NCBI GenBank assembly: GCA_016722375.1
Contig: JADKJG010000002.1
Span: forward strand, 248,001-312,000
Length of the DNA: 64,000 nt
From: Bacteroidota bacterium
GTDB taxonomy: Bacteria; Bacteroidota; Bacteroidia; Chitinophagales; LD1
Direction: 5' to 3'
Part shown: one piece after another, positions 53,977-63,740 of the stretch
How positions within the stretch are numbered: position 1 is the first letter of the stretch
Layout: each line of letters starts with the position of its first letter
Position numbers and translations under genes: made by a program
Notes under the pieces: model-generated
The model's input: only the letters and a program-made list of their open reading frames with translations
Database searches by the model: none
Told to the model about the DNA's origin: nothing

Positions 53977-55430
53977 TGAGCGATAGTAAATACGATAAAT
54001 ACGAAGTAGTGGTGGGGCTGGAAGTCCATGCCCAGCTTTCTACTCAAAGCAAGATGTATAGCGGCGATTCGGCGGAGTTTGGCGGCGCTCCGAACACGCA
54101 TGTCAGTGTGATTTCGTTGGGACATCCGGGTACATTGCCGGTGGTGAACGAGACCGCTATTGAGTATGCCGTGAAGTTGGGACTGGCTACACATTCCAAT
54201 ATTCGGAATGAGAATCAATTCGCTCGGAAGAACTATTTCTATGCCGATTTGCCGAAGGGCTACCAGATCACACAAGACAAAACGCCTATCTGTACCGAAG
54301 GATATATAGAGTTTGAATTTGAAGGAGGGAAAAAGAAAGTGAACCTGACGCGCATCCACATGGAGGAAGATGCCGGAAAGAGCATCCACGATATTGATCC
54401 TTACTTTACTTTGGTGGATTTGAACCGCGCCGGAGTGCCTTTGATAGAAATTGTATCAGAACCGGATATCAGAAGTGGAGATGAGGCGATGGCCTATCTG
54501 AACGAAGTTCAAAAGTTGGTCCGCTATCTGGGCATTTGCGATGGCAACATGGAAGAAGGCTCGATGCGTTGCGACGCGAATGTCTCCGTTCGGTTGAAAG
54601 GGACGAATGTGCTCAATCCGCGAAGCGAAGTGAAGAACATGAACTCGATGCGCAACGTGAAACGCGCCATTGAATATGAATTCATGCGCCAGATTGACGG
54701 GATGGAAGCAGGAGAGAAGCTGGTTCAGGAAACAAGGGGCTTTGAGGCTGTGAAAGGAATCACTCTTTCGCAGCGCAGCAAAGAACAGGCGCATGATTAC
54801 CGCTATTTCCCAGAACCGGATTTGCCGCCGGTATATGTTTCTGAAGAATACATTCAGTCGGTAAAGAAGAACATGCCCAAACTTGCTTCTGAGTTGAAGG
54901 AAGAATACATGACGATTTATGGTTTGCCGGAGTATGATTCGAGAATCATTACAGACGACAAGGCCTTGGCAGAATATTTCAACCTACTATTGGCCGAAAC
55001 AAAAAATTATAAAGCCGCAGCCAACTGGATTTTAGGCCCGGTGAAGAACTACCTGAATGAACACGGCAAAGAGATAAGCGACTTCAATCTGGCTCCAGCC
55101 ATGCTCGCTAAGTTGATTGTACTGATTGACGCTGGCAAAACCAATTTCTCGGTGGCTTCTACCAATATCTTTCCGGTCATGGTTTCCAGCCCTGACAAGG
55201 AGCCGCTAACTATAGCGCAGGAACTCAATTTGCTGCAAAGCAGTGATGAGGGCTTGATAAACGACCTGATAACTGAGGTGCTTGCTAAATATCCTGAAAA
55301 AGTAGCTGAATATAAGGCCGGGAAGAAAGGATTGTTAGGTTTGTTCGTCGGAGAGGTGATGAAACTATCCAAAGGCAAAGCCGACCCGAAACTGACAAAC
55401 AAACTCGTAGCCGAAAAATTAGAATCTTAA
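53976..55430 (+). CDS. gatB: Asp-tRNA(Asn)/Glu-tRNA(Gln) amidotransferase subunit B
   Basis: Activates and amidates misacylated Asp-tRNA-Asn or Glu-tRNA-Gln with GatA and GatC. 484 residues, normal. Motifs: VVVGLEVHAQLSTQSKMYSG, KNYFYADLPKGYQITQ, the Mg/ATP site HMEEDAGKSIHD, MRCDANVSVRLKG and DYRYFPEPDLPPV. The helical and YqeY-like C-terminal tail is complete, ending in LTNKLVAEKLES. gatA and gatC are not nearby. Confidence 0.96.
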   Translation: MSDSKYDKYEVVVGLEVHAQLSTQSKMYSGDSAEFGGAPNTHVSVISLGHPGTLPVVNETAIEYAVKLGLATHSNIRNENQFARKNYFYADLPKGYQITQDKTPICTEGYIEFEFEGGKKKVNLTRIHMEEDAGKSIHDIDPYFTLVDLNRAGVPLIEIVSEPDIRSGDEAMAYLNEVQKLVRYLGICDGNMEEGSMRCDANVSVRLKGTNVLNPRSEVKNMNSMRNVKRAIEYEFMRQIDGMEAGEKLVQETRGFEAVKGITLSQRSKEQAHDYRYFPEPDLPPVYVSEEYIQSVKKNMPKLASELKEEYMTIYGLPEYDSRIITDDKALAEYFNLLLAETKNYKAAANWILGPVKNYLNEHGKEISDFNLAPAMLAKLIVLIDAGKTNFSVASTNIFPVMVSSPDKEPLTIAQELNLLQSSDEGLINDLITEVLAKYPEKVAEYKAGKKGLLGLFVGEVMKLSKGKADPKLTNKLVAEKLES

Positions 55431-55460
55431 TTTCGCCCCTCATTTCTTTAAAAACAAATC

Positions 55461-56595
55461 ATGCATAAAATTATTGCTTTAGTCCTTTTCTTCTCCATTG
55501 CTTCTGCTTGTAACCTGAATGGCAACACCGATAAATACACCATAGAGGGAACGGTGAAGAATCACCCCGCTAAATCTGTAGTGCTAGAAAAGCTAGGGTT
55601 GAAGCAGTTGACAATGGTAGATTCTGCAGCAATTGATGATCAAGGACACTTTAAAATGTCGGGTGTTTCTGAAAAAGGTTTCTACCGATTGAAATTGGAC
55701 AACAAAACCAGCTTTTTGATTTTACTGGAGCCGGTTCAGTATCAGGTGGAGATAGACTTGAGCAATCAAGAGAACAATTTCAAGGCGAGCGGCTCTAAGG
55801 GTAATGATGAATTTCAGAAGGCGTTCAAAGAAATGAATGCAGTGCAACAGGAGTTGAATGGATGGAATCAGGCATATCAGGCATACGGACAGATGAAGGT
55901 TTCGATGGACACGATGATGTTTATTCAGCAACAATTACAGACGGCGGGTGCAAAGTTTGAAAGTTATATCAGGGATAGTTCTCAAGTAGCTAAGGATCCT
56001 TTGGTGGCTATGTTTTTAGTAACCAATGGACCCGTGGATAAATTCCCAAAAGAGAATCTTGCAATTATTCATCGTTTAGAAAAGGAACTACCTAATTCAT
56101 CCTATACGAAGGACTATCGCGAAGTGTATAATAATTATGAAAAGCAAATGAAAGAACAAGGCCGATGCTTTGGCTGTGGGCAAGGAAGCTCCGGATATTG
56201 ATTTGAAAGACCCTAACGGAAAGAATATCAAACTTTCATCTTTGAAAGGCAAGGTAGTGTTGTTAGATTTTTGGGCATCGTGGTGCGGCCCTTGCCGGGT
56301 GGAAATGCCAAATGTGGTCTCTGTATATAAAAAATATAAAGACAAGGGCTTTACCGTCTATAGTGTTTCATTGGATAAAGAAGCCAATGCTTGGAAAAAT
56401 TCCATTGCGGCTTTGGGTATGGTTTGGGAGAATCACGTGAGCGATTTGAAATACTGGCAGTCGGAAGCTGCTTTGCGTTATGGTGTACAGGGCATACCTG
56501 CTGCTTATCTTTTAGATAGAAACGGGATTATTATTGCCAAAGATGGCCTGCGCGGCCCAGCCTTGGAACAGAAGGTTGCTGAAGTGATTCAGTAA
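55461..56595 (+). CDS. Exported thioredoxin-like (TlpA/DUF4369) protein, frameshifted in the middle
   Basis: The first frame has a signal peptide ending in a Cys (FFSIASACNLNG, possible lipobox) and a DUF4369-like beta domain (YTIEGTVKNHPAKSVVLEKL). It breaks near 56162 in CAAGGCCGATG; adding one base joins it to ADALAVGKEAPDIDLKD and the thioredoxin domain with the redox motif WCGPC (56281-56295), VSLDKEANAWK and the cis-Pro GIPAAYLLD. The whole would be about 378 residues, the usual size for this Bacteroidota family of periplasmic disulfide reductants. An upstream TTAATTTCGCCCCTC resembles the TATTTTCG boxes. Confidence 0.85.
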
Positions 56596-56690
56596 TTGAC
56601 GAGCGAGATTTCTCCTTCGTTTTCAGGAAGCAAATAGAAATCATGGCTTCGGAAACTTCAAGTCAGGTGCTTTTTATAGCGAAAAAGTCA

Positions 56691-56900
56691 TTTGCTCCAG
56701 CAAATTTAGAATCCGCTGCACCGAATTGGGTATTTGCTACACCAGATTTCATTTTTGCTGCACCAAATTTGGTTTTTGCTGCACCAGATTTGGTTTTTGC
56801 TGCACCAAATTAGGTTTTTGCTGCACCAAATTTGATTTTTGCTGCACCAAATTGGGTTTTTGCTGCACCAAATCAAGAATTTGCTATAGCGTTTGATACA
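56691..56900. repeat. Array 6: ten 21-bp units with a palindromic core
   Basis: Ten 21-base units, counted by eye, TTTGCTGCACCAAATTTGG plus two bases. The consensus core ACCAAATTTGGT is a perfect 12-bp palindrome. The phase that would read FAAPNLV contains a TAG at 56812, and no frame has a start codon with the repeat open throughout, so it is unlikely to code. It lies between the convergent 3' ends of the TlpA-like and Nudix genes. The rest of the 352-bp gap shows nothing else. Confidence 0.9.
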
Positions 56901-56946
56901 AACATCCTTTATTTCTCCAAACTTAGTGTCTACTGTCTATTTACGG

Positions 56947-57579
56947 TTAGATATTGGAGCCGATCAATGTTCCAATCAAATCCGAAATAAGAGGGTAGGA
57001 GTCCTTCTGGTAGTTTTCAAGGTCCACTTTCTTAACCCACCGCGCTTCCGTGATCCCTTCTTGTGTTTGGGGTTTTAAGTTGTTTTGGTTGGGATATGAA
57101 CTCATTTCAAACCAACTAGTTTCTTTCAAACAATTCTTTCCATTCATCTGATACGTGTGATACGTTTTGACAAATTTGTCCGTTGCACTTTGAATAATAA
57201 CCCCGGTCTCTTCTTCTACTTCCCGTTGGGCACCGGCTTGAATATTTTCATCCGGTTCTATTTTGCCTTTCGGCAAATCCCACATACCTTTTCTATAAAT
57301 CATCAGAAGTTCGCCGTGTTCATTCCAAACGATACCTCCGCCGGCAATAATGAGTTTTACCTTCTTTTTTAATTCTTGCATCCAATACTCCGGCTTTTTG
57401 GTAAGTATATGGACATTTCTGGTTAGTGAACCATCAAATAATCCCACAGAATCTGAAAAAAACTTTTCGATAGAGGCCTCTTTGGTCAGGAGTAAATCTG
57501 AAAATTCCTTACTTTGCTTCGAGGAGTTGGATAGTTGCAAAATAGAATGGTTAAAATAAATTTTATAGCCTAAATCCAT
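56947..57579 (-). CDS. Nudix hydrolase
   Basis: 210 residues. The Nudix box lies at about 105-127: GKIEPDEN, then REVEEETGV with the metal-binding Glu residues. WDLPKGK just before it is typical. An N-terminal part of about 70 residues (MDLGYKIYFNHSILQLSN) is not part of the hydrolase fold. The substrate is unknown; a diphosphoinositol- or nucleotide-type substrate cannot be told apart. It is divergent from pyrE, 74 bp apart. Confidence 0.88.
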   Translation of the reverse strand: MDLGYKIYFNHSILQLSNSSKQSKEFSDLLLTKEASIEKFFSDSVGLFDGSLTRNVHILTKKPEYWMQELKKKVKLIIAGGGIVWNEHGELLMIYRKGMWDLPKGKIEPDENIQAGAQREVEEETGVIIQSATDKFVKTYHTYQMNGKNCLKETSWFEMSSYPNQNNLKPQTQEGITEARWVKKVDLENYQKDSYPLISDLIGTLIGSNI

Positions 57580-57653
57580 TGGGTTCTCTTAATAAGAAGT
57601 TCAAACTTATCACAATTTCTGTTTCATTTAATTATGTGTCCTCAATTTAAAAT

Positions 57654-58295
57654 ATGCTGATAAATAAAACCATTGCCCGGGAGGTTGCAGAATACCTACT
57701 CGAAATTAAAGCCGTGGTATTAAATCCTTCTGAGCCGTTCACTTGGGCAAGTGGAATGAAGAGTCCAATATATTGCGACAACCGAAAAACACTTTCCTAT
57801 CCTAAAGTGAGGAACTTCATAAAGACGGCATTTGCTGAAATAATTACCGATGAATTTTGTACTTGTGAATTGATTGCTGGAGTGGCAACGGCAGGAATTC
57901 CCCATGGAGCGTTAGTCGCAGATGTATTAACCCTCCCCTTTGTGTATGTGCGAGATAAAGCAAAGGCGCATGGGTTGGAAAACTTAATAGAAGGGAAATT
58001 GGAGTCCGGCCAAAAGGTGATTGTAATAGAAGATTTGATTTCCACGGGCGGCAGCTCGCTCAAAGCTATAGAAGCCTTGAGAAGGGCAGGAGCTGAGGTG
58101 TTGGGATTGGCCGCAATTTTCACTTATGCTTTCCCCGAATCTTCGCGAAATTTTGAAGCGGCAAAGTGCCCATTCTTTACGCTTTCTGACTATCCTACTT
58201 TAATTGAAGTAGCACACCAGCAAGACTACATAAAAGATTCTGAAAAAATAGTTTTGCTTGATTGGTATCGCAATCCTGTTGGATGGAATGCCTAG
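57654..58295 (+). CDS. pyrE: Orotate phosphoribosyltransferase
   Basis: Fifth step of pyrimidine synthesis: orotate plus PRPP to OMP. 213 residues, normal. It has the ATWASGMKSPIYCDNR-like start (FTWASGMKSPIYCDNR), the GVATAGIPHGALVA loop, and the PRPP-binding motif VIVIEDLISTGGSS (about 122-135). It acts just after pyrD of this window. The 150 bp between pyrE and the next gene show no clear element. Confidence 0.95.
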   Translation: MLINKTIAREVAEYLLEIKAVVLNPSEPFTWASGMKSPIYCDNRKTLSYPKVRNFIKTAFAEIITDEFCTCELIAGVATAGIPHGALVADVLTLPFVYVRDKAKAHGLENLIEGKLESGQKVIVIEDLISTGGSSLKAIEALRRAGAEVLGLAAIFTYAFPESSRNFEAAKCPFFTLSDYPTLIEVAHQQDYIKDSEKIVLLDWYRNPVGWNA

Positions 58296-58451
58296 AGCTG
58301 GTTTTAGCTAACTCATAGCTAATATTTATAAGTTTTACGTCGCTGATATTTATATATACGCAGAAGCATTGCACTTTTCTGAAACTTCCGTTTCATCTAC
58401 ACGTATATAGGTATAATACCAATTCTGGTATGTATAATCGGAGTAATCGTA

Positions 58452-61400
58452 ATGAACGGGATATTAAGATTGAAATTTTTCATAGCAGTGTTTGCGCTGC
58501 TTTGTGTCGTCCGGCTTTCGGGTCAGGTGACCGCGGATTTTGCTATTAATGCTCCCACCAATAACTGCAATCCTGCCATTTATAGTTTTTCCAATAATTC
58601 CATCGGTATTCCTCCTTTGACTTATGAGTGGAACTTTGGGGTTTATCCTGGACTTAACTCTGTTTTTGCGAACCCGAGTACAACGTATTTAACCTGTGGA
58701 AGTTTTGCCGTAAAACTGATTACCACCAATGGATTAGGTCTGAAAGATTCTATAACAAAAATGGTAGTGATTCGTTGTTCTCCTAAGCCCAGTTTCACCA
58801 CTTCTACCTTAACCGGATGTCTTCCTATGCCGGTTAAATTTATCAGCACCTCGCAGCCCGGAAGTGGCACAATCACCAATCTGATTTGGGATTTTGGAGA
58901 CGGATCTAGCGGTGGAGGGCTAAGCGAAGAGCATGTCTATACATCCTCTGGCTGTAAGAACATAACATTGATAGCAACCAATTCTTTTGGCTGTGTCAAG
59001 GATACTACGATGAATAATGTTCTCTGCGCTTATCCACGACCTACCGCGGCGTTCAGTTCCCCTATAACTACAACTTGTAACCTTCCTTTACAAGTAACTT
59101 ATAGTAATTCCTCTTTTGGTGGCACCGGGCCATATAACTATCGCTGGATTTTTGAAGGAGGAGTGCCGCCTACTTCTACCCAGGCTACACCGCAGGTTAC
59201 CTACAATTCGTATGGTAGTTTTACCTCGTATCTGGTTGTGGTAGATGCCAATGGTTGTTCAGATACTATTGAAAAGCAAAATTATATCAACACAGTTAGT
59301 AGCTATGTGAATTTTACTTTGAGCAGCAACACAGGCTGTGCGCCGGGTTCCATTACAACTAGTGCTGTTACTACCTCAACGCCTCTATCGTATAACTGGA
59401 CAGCATCACCTTCAGCGGTTATAACAAACCCCAATTCAAAGAACGCAACATTTACTTTCAGCGACACAGGAACTTATGATTTATGCCTGCTTGTTGATTA
59501 TGGGAATAACTGTATTGGCAGCCGTTGTAGCACTGTGGTGATTAATCCTGCCCCGTTAGCCCTATTTCGAGCAGAAGGTCTGTTTAATACTTGTCAGAAG
59601 CCAAATCTGATTTCTTTTGTTGATTCTTCGTCAGGTACTAACTTGGCTTATGACTGGTCTTTTAACGGAGGTATTCCTGCGTCAGCAAATACTCCGAAAC
59701 CGCCCATGGTTGTTTATGATAGCTGTGGAACTTATACAGCACGTTTAACAGTAACGAATGATTTTGGATGTTCCTCTATCCATACATTGCCTGCGTTTAT
59801 GACTATTACTTGTCCGAAAAACTCAATTGTGGTAGCTCCCCGATATGGGTGCATTCCGCTATCTGCCGGATTTACTAGTGGCATGGATGATGGCTCCCCT
59901 GTATCTTGGTTATGGGATTTTGGCGATACAGCCAGCGGAGTAAATAATATCAGTACACTTGAAAACCCAAGCCATACATTTAATGACCCCGGCTGTTATA
60001 AGGTCACATTAACCACTACCACGACAGAAGGTTGTTCTGTCACAACGACAATGGGCGATGCGGTTTGTGGCGGTCATCGTCCTCATCCAAACTTTAGCGC
60101 CAATCCTCCCGTCAATTGTGTTAACCAGCCCGTATATTTTTCCGATTCTTCAACCGGTACCTTTGAGTACACTAAATATGTATGGGACTTTTATGGCGGC
60201 CCACCTTATGACAATATGAGCAATGATAAAAACCCGGTTTATGCTTATGGAGATACCGGCGTCTTTGATATCACCTTGATTGTGTCAAACTATGGTTGCG
60301 CGGATACGATTACTAAGGATGATTACGTAAAAATTCTAGCACCTGTGGCGTTACCCAAAGTAATTACCGATTGCAAAAATCCGCTTCAGGTAGTATTAGA
60401 CGGGAGTGGCTCTACCGGAGGACAACGTTACAAATGGATCATTCCCGGTGGTTCTCCGGCAGTGGCCTCTTCTGCGGTAGTCATCGTTACCTATCCGGCT
60501 ACAGGAAGTTATACGGCTACCTTAATCGTCTATAATGACTCTACAGGCTGTTCAGACCTTGGAGATATTTCTTTTTCGCCTACTGCTGGCCATGCCCAAT
60601 TCACTGCCAGTCCGCTATTTTCCTGTGCGCCTTCAAATATTTGTGTCAACAACACTTCAATAGACGCTATCAGTCATTTATGGCAGCTAATCAGTTCTGC
60701 AAATGGTTCGGTGGTGACCACTTCAACAGCGAGACAACCATGTTTTAATATTAATACAGCCGGAATTTATGGTTTGAGATTAATAGTGACCGATGCCGGC
60801 GGATGTAAGGATACCCTCTACCGTCCCGATTATATTCAAGTCAATAAACCGGCCGCAAATTTTATCGGTGCGCCGCTTACCGGTTGTGTTCCGCTTACTT
60901 CTTCTTTCTCTGATTCTTCTAGTGTTCCGGCATCTTCAGCACCGATTGTCAGTTGGCACTATACCTTCGGAGATTTGGCCAGTGGAAGTCAAAACATCTC
61001 CACCGTTAAAAACCCTTCCCATATATTTAACTTTCCCGGCTCTTATACCATTGCGCAAACAGTTACGGATTCAACTGGTTGCGCAAACACCAAAACAAGA
61101 AATTTTTATGTGGTAGTAGGCGATCCAAAAGCAAGGTTTACTTCACCCGATACCGTAGTTTGTAATGGAAGCACCATTTGTTTTAAAAATACTTCCAGCG
61201 GTAATGGATTAAAGTATTCATGGGATTTCGGTGATGGAACTACCTCCACGGTAGCTAACCCTTGCCGTCAATACGCTGTAGATTCAGGCCTTTTTAATAT
61301 CAGTTTAAGTGTGATGGATGAAGTAGGTTGTAGGGATACAACTACTCGGTCTAGTTATATTAACATTCAAAAATTTACTGCGGCGCTGATGGCTGACGTT

Positions 61401-63710
61401 ACCACTAGCAATTGTCCACCATTAGCGGTTCAATTTTCAAATATTTCCAGAAATACGACTTCGGGCACTATGTACAAATGGAGCTTCGGCGATGCACAGG
61501 TTTCTACGTTGGTTAACCCTTTTCATATTTATAATGCTCCGGGGTCATTTAATGTTAGCCTGATTGCTGTCAGTCCTAAAGGATGTACCGATACGCTTGT
61601 ATTAAACGATTATATCCGCATCGGTGGTCCGGTGGCTACTATCACCCAAGCACCTACATCAGGTTGTGCTCCGCACCGGATTTGCATGGCGGTGAATTCT
61701 CCAAATGCGGTAAGTTATACCTGGAATCTTGGCGATGGAACAGTAAAGCCAGGAAGAGATACAATTTGTTATACTTATGAATCTACCGGAATTTTTTTCC
61801 CGGAAATTATCCTGTCCGATACTGCGGGCTGTGTGTATGCTAAACCCCTGGGAGTTATTCATGTGGGTGGAGCAGTATCCCACTTCAATAATGAACCAGC
61901 ACATATTTGCGGGCCTCAAACCATCTTGTTTTCGGACTCTAGTTACGGGATTTCTGCTATCCAATCCATCTCTTGGAACTTTGGTGATTCAACCAGCGGT
62001 CCCTCTAATAATTCTTCTCAACTAAATCCTTCACATCATTTTTCTAATCCTGGCTCATATAACGTTACGCATCGAATTATGACCACAGATGGTTGCTCCA
62101 ACACCAGTCAAAAAGTAATTTCTGTTCATCCTACTTTAATACTTAACATTACACTAAGCGATACAGCTTTCTGTGGACCGGATACTGTTTATTTTACTGA
62201 CAAAACCGTTCATCTCGCCCCATACAATTATCGCTTCTGGAGTTTTGGTGACCCGATCAGCGGTAATGAAAATTTCTCCGGCCTTCCCGACCCGTCTCAT
62301 TATTACTCGACACCTGGCTATCATCCGGTTTCTCTAATAGTGGTAGATGTAAATGGTTGCACGGACACGGCGTTTACTGGTTTTACCTTGTTTGAACAAC
62401 CAGTAGCAGCCTTTTCGGCATTCGATACTTGTTTAAATTCCCAACCCATCATATTTCAGAACTCCTCTTTATATGCTGGTCATTACAGATGGGATTTTGG
62501 TGATGGCTCATCCTCTACAGTCTTTCAACCCAAACATACTTTTGCTGACACTGGTTCCTATCAGGTTCGTTTAGCCGTGAATAATAAATACTGTTATGAT
62601 TCTGCTTCAGCTTTTGTACGTATTCAGGATCTACCCAATCTTTCTTTCCAGTTAAATTCCAATTTTCTTTGTGGCCCGCCCGCTGTTTTTGCGGCAACCA
62701 ACACTAGTACCGACGCTCATTCCTTTTTTTGGAATTTTGGAAACGGGATTTATTCTACTGAACTAAACGCTGTAGATTCTTTTATGCAACCCGGAGTTTA
62801 TGTGATTCAACTTTCCGGTCAAAATCAATTCGGATGTCGAGATACGGTGAGTGATTCCATCACCGTTTATCCTTATCCGAAAACTAACCACATCTATTTA
62901 GATCCTCTGGAAGGTTGCGCTCCTTTTACTTTATCTTTTACTGCAGATGTAACTAATGGGACTTCTTATACATGGGACTTTGGCGATGGCTCTGTTCCGG
63001 TTGTTTCCGAGAACCCCACTGTTTCACACACCTATACCGATACAGGTAGTTTCACTCTTCGGCTGAAAACTATTTCATTCCTTGACTGTGCAGATAATGT
63101 AGTGCTATGGGATACCGTAAAAGTATATGTTGCACCGGTTGCAGCATTTGAATATACTCTGAACTCCATTGGTGACCTAATAGATGGAACCGTTGATTTC
63201 ACCAATCAAAGTTTAAACGCCACCCATTATGAATGGGAATTTGGAGATGGCTCTTTTTCTGTTGAAGAAATCCCTACGCATCTCTATTCTGACATCAATG
63301 AATTCAATGTAATTCTTTACGCAATTACTGATTACGGTTGCCGCGACTCAGCCACGGCTTCTTTTTATGTAGTGAAGAAGTCGCTCTATGTTCCTAATGC
63401 TTTTGCGCCCGATCATTATGTCGGTGAAAGCTTAGTTCGTATTTGGAAGCCTGTAGGTATCGGTTTGAAGGAGTATCGTGCCTCAGTGTATAACACTTGG
63501 GGTGAGTTGATTTGGGAATCTACCGCACTAACTGAGGATGGTAAACCTGTCGATGGATGGGATGGAACCTATCGAGGCAAAGCCTGCCAACAGGATGTAT
63601 ATGTTTGGAAAGTGGAAGCTGTTTTCCTCGATAATATAGTGTGGGAAGGCATGTCGTATAAAAAAGGACAACCCAGAAAAACGATGGGTGATGTTACACT
63701 GATCAGGTAA
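58452..63710 (+). CDS. Very large PKD-repeat surface protein with T9SS type B C-terminus
   Basis: 1752 residues. A signal peptide (FFIAVFALLCVVRLSGQ) is followed by about 19 PKD-like units, counted by their WxFGDG-type centres, for example LIWDFGDGSSGG, YSWDFGDGTTST, YRWDFGDGSSST, YTWDFGDGSVP and YEWEFGDGSFS. Many units start with a Cys-Pro-Pro/CxP type segment (GCVPLTSSFSDSS), suggesting disulfides. The last ~95 residues (LYVPNAFAPDHYVGES to MGDVTLIR) form a CHU_C gliding-motility/T9SS type B domain. Likely a surface adhesin; ligand unknown. Starts at ATG 58452. Confidence 0.9.
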   Translation: MNGILRLKFFIAVFALLCVVRLSGQVTADFAINAPTNNCNPAIYSFSNNSIGIPPLTYEWNFGVYPGLNSVFANPSTTYLTCGSFAVKLITTNGLGLKDSITKMVVIRCSPKPSFTTSTLTGCLPMPVKFISTSQPGSGTITNLIWDFGDGSSGGGLSEEHVYTSSGCKNITLIATNSFGCVKDTTMNNVLCAYPRPTAAFSSPITTTCNLPLQVTYSNSSFGGTGPYNYRWIFEGGVPPTSTQATPQVTYNSYGSFTSYLVVVDANGCSDTIEKQNYINTVSSYVNFTLSSNTGCAPGSITTSAVTTSTPLSYNWTASPSAVITNPNSKNATFTFSDTGTYDLCLLVDYGNNCIGSRCSTVVINPAPLALFRAEGLFNTCQKPNLISFVDSSSGTNLAYDWSFNGGIPASANTPKPPMVVYDSCGTYTARLTVTNDFGCSSIHTLPAFMTITCPKNSIVVAPRYGCIPLSAGFTSGMDDGSPVSWLWDFGDTASGVNNISTLENPSHTFNDPGCYKVTLTTTTTEGCSVTTTMGDAVCGGHRPHPNFSANPPVNCVNQPVYFSDSSTGTFEYTKYVWDFYGGPPYDNMSNDKNPVYAYGDTGVFDITLIVSNYGCADTITKDDYVKILAPVALPKVITDCKNPLQVVLDGSGSTGGQRYKWIIPGGSPAVASSAVVIVTYPATGSYTATLIVYNDSTGCSDLGDISFSPTAGHAQFTASPLFSCAPSNICVNNTSIDAISHLWQLISSANGSVVTTSTARQPCFNINTAGIYGLRLIVTDAGGCKDTLYRPDYIQVNKPAANFIGAPLTGCVPLTSSFSDSSSVPASSAPIVSWHYTFGDLASGSQNISTVKNPSHIFNFPGSYTIAQTVTDSTGCANTKTRNFYVVVGDPKARFTSPDTVVCNGSTICFKNTSSGNGLKYSWDFGDGTTSTVANPCRQYAVDSGLFNISLSVMDEVGCRDTTTRSSYINIQKFTAALMADVTTSNCPPLAVQFSNISRNTTSGTMYKWSFGDAQVSTLVNPFHIYNAPGSFNVSLIAVSPKGCTDTLVLNDYIRIGGPVATITQAPTSGCAPHRICMAVNSPNAVSYTWNLGDGTVKPGRDTICYTYESTGIFFPEIILSDTAGCVYAKPLGVIHVGGAVSHFNNEPAHICGPQTILFSDSSYGISAIQSISWNFGDSTSGPSNNSSQLNPSHHFSNPGSYNVTHRIMTTDGCSNTSQKVISVHPTLILNITLSDTAFCGPDTVYFTDKTVHLAPYNYRFWSFGDPISGNENFSGLPDPSHYYSTPGYHPVSLIVVDVNGCTDTAFTGFTLFEQPVAAFSAFDTCLNSQPIIFQNSSLYAGHYRWDFGDGSSSTVFQPKHTFADTGSYQVRLAVNNKYCYDSASAFVRIQDLPNLSFQLNSNFLCGPPAVFAATNTSTDAHSFFWNFGNGIYSTELNAVDSFMQPGVYVIQLSGQNQFGCRDTVSDSITVYPYPKTNHIYLDPLEGCAPFTLSFTADVTNGTSYTWDFGDGSVPVVSENPTVSHTYTDTGSFTLRLKTISFLDCADNVVLWDTVKVYVAPVAAFEYTLNSIGDLIDGTVDFTNQSLNATHYEWEFGDGSFSVEEIPTHLYSDINEFNVILYAITDYGCRDSATASFYVVKKSLYVPNAFAPDHYVGESLVRIWKPVGIGLKEYRASVYNTWGELIWESTALTEDGKPVDGWDGTYRGKACQQDVYVWKVEAVFLDNIVWEGMSYKKGQPRKTMGDVTLIR

Positions 63711-63740
63711 TCTGGTTGAACCCTAGCAATAATAAATTCT

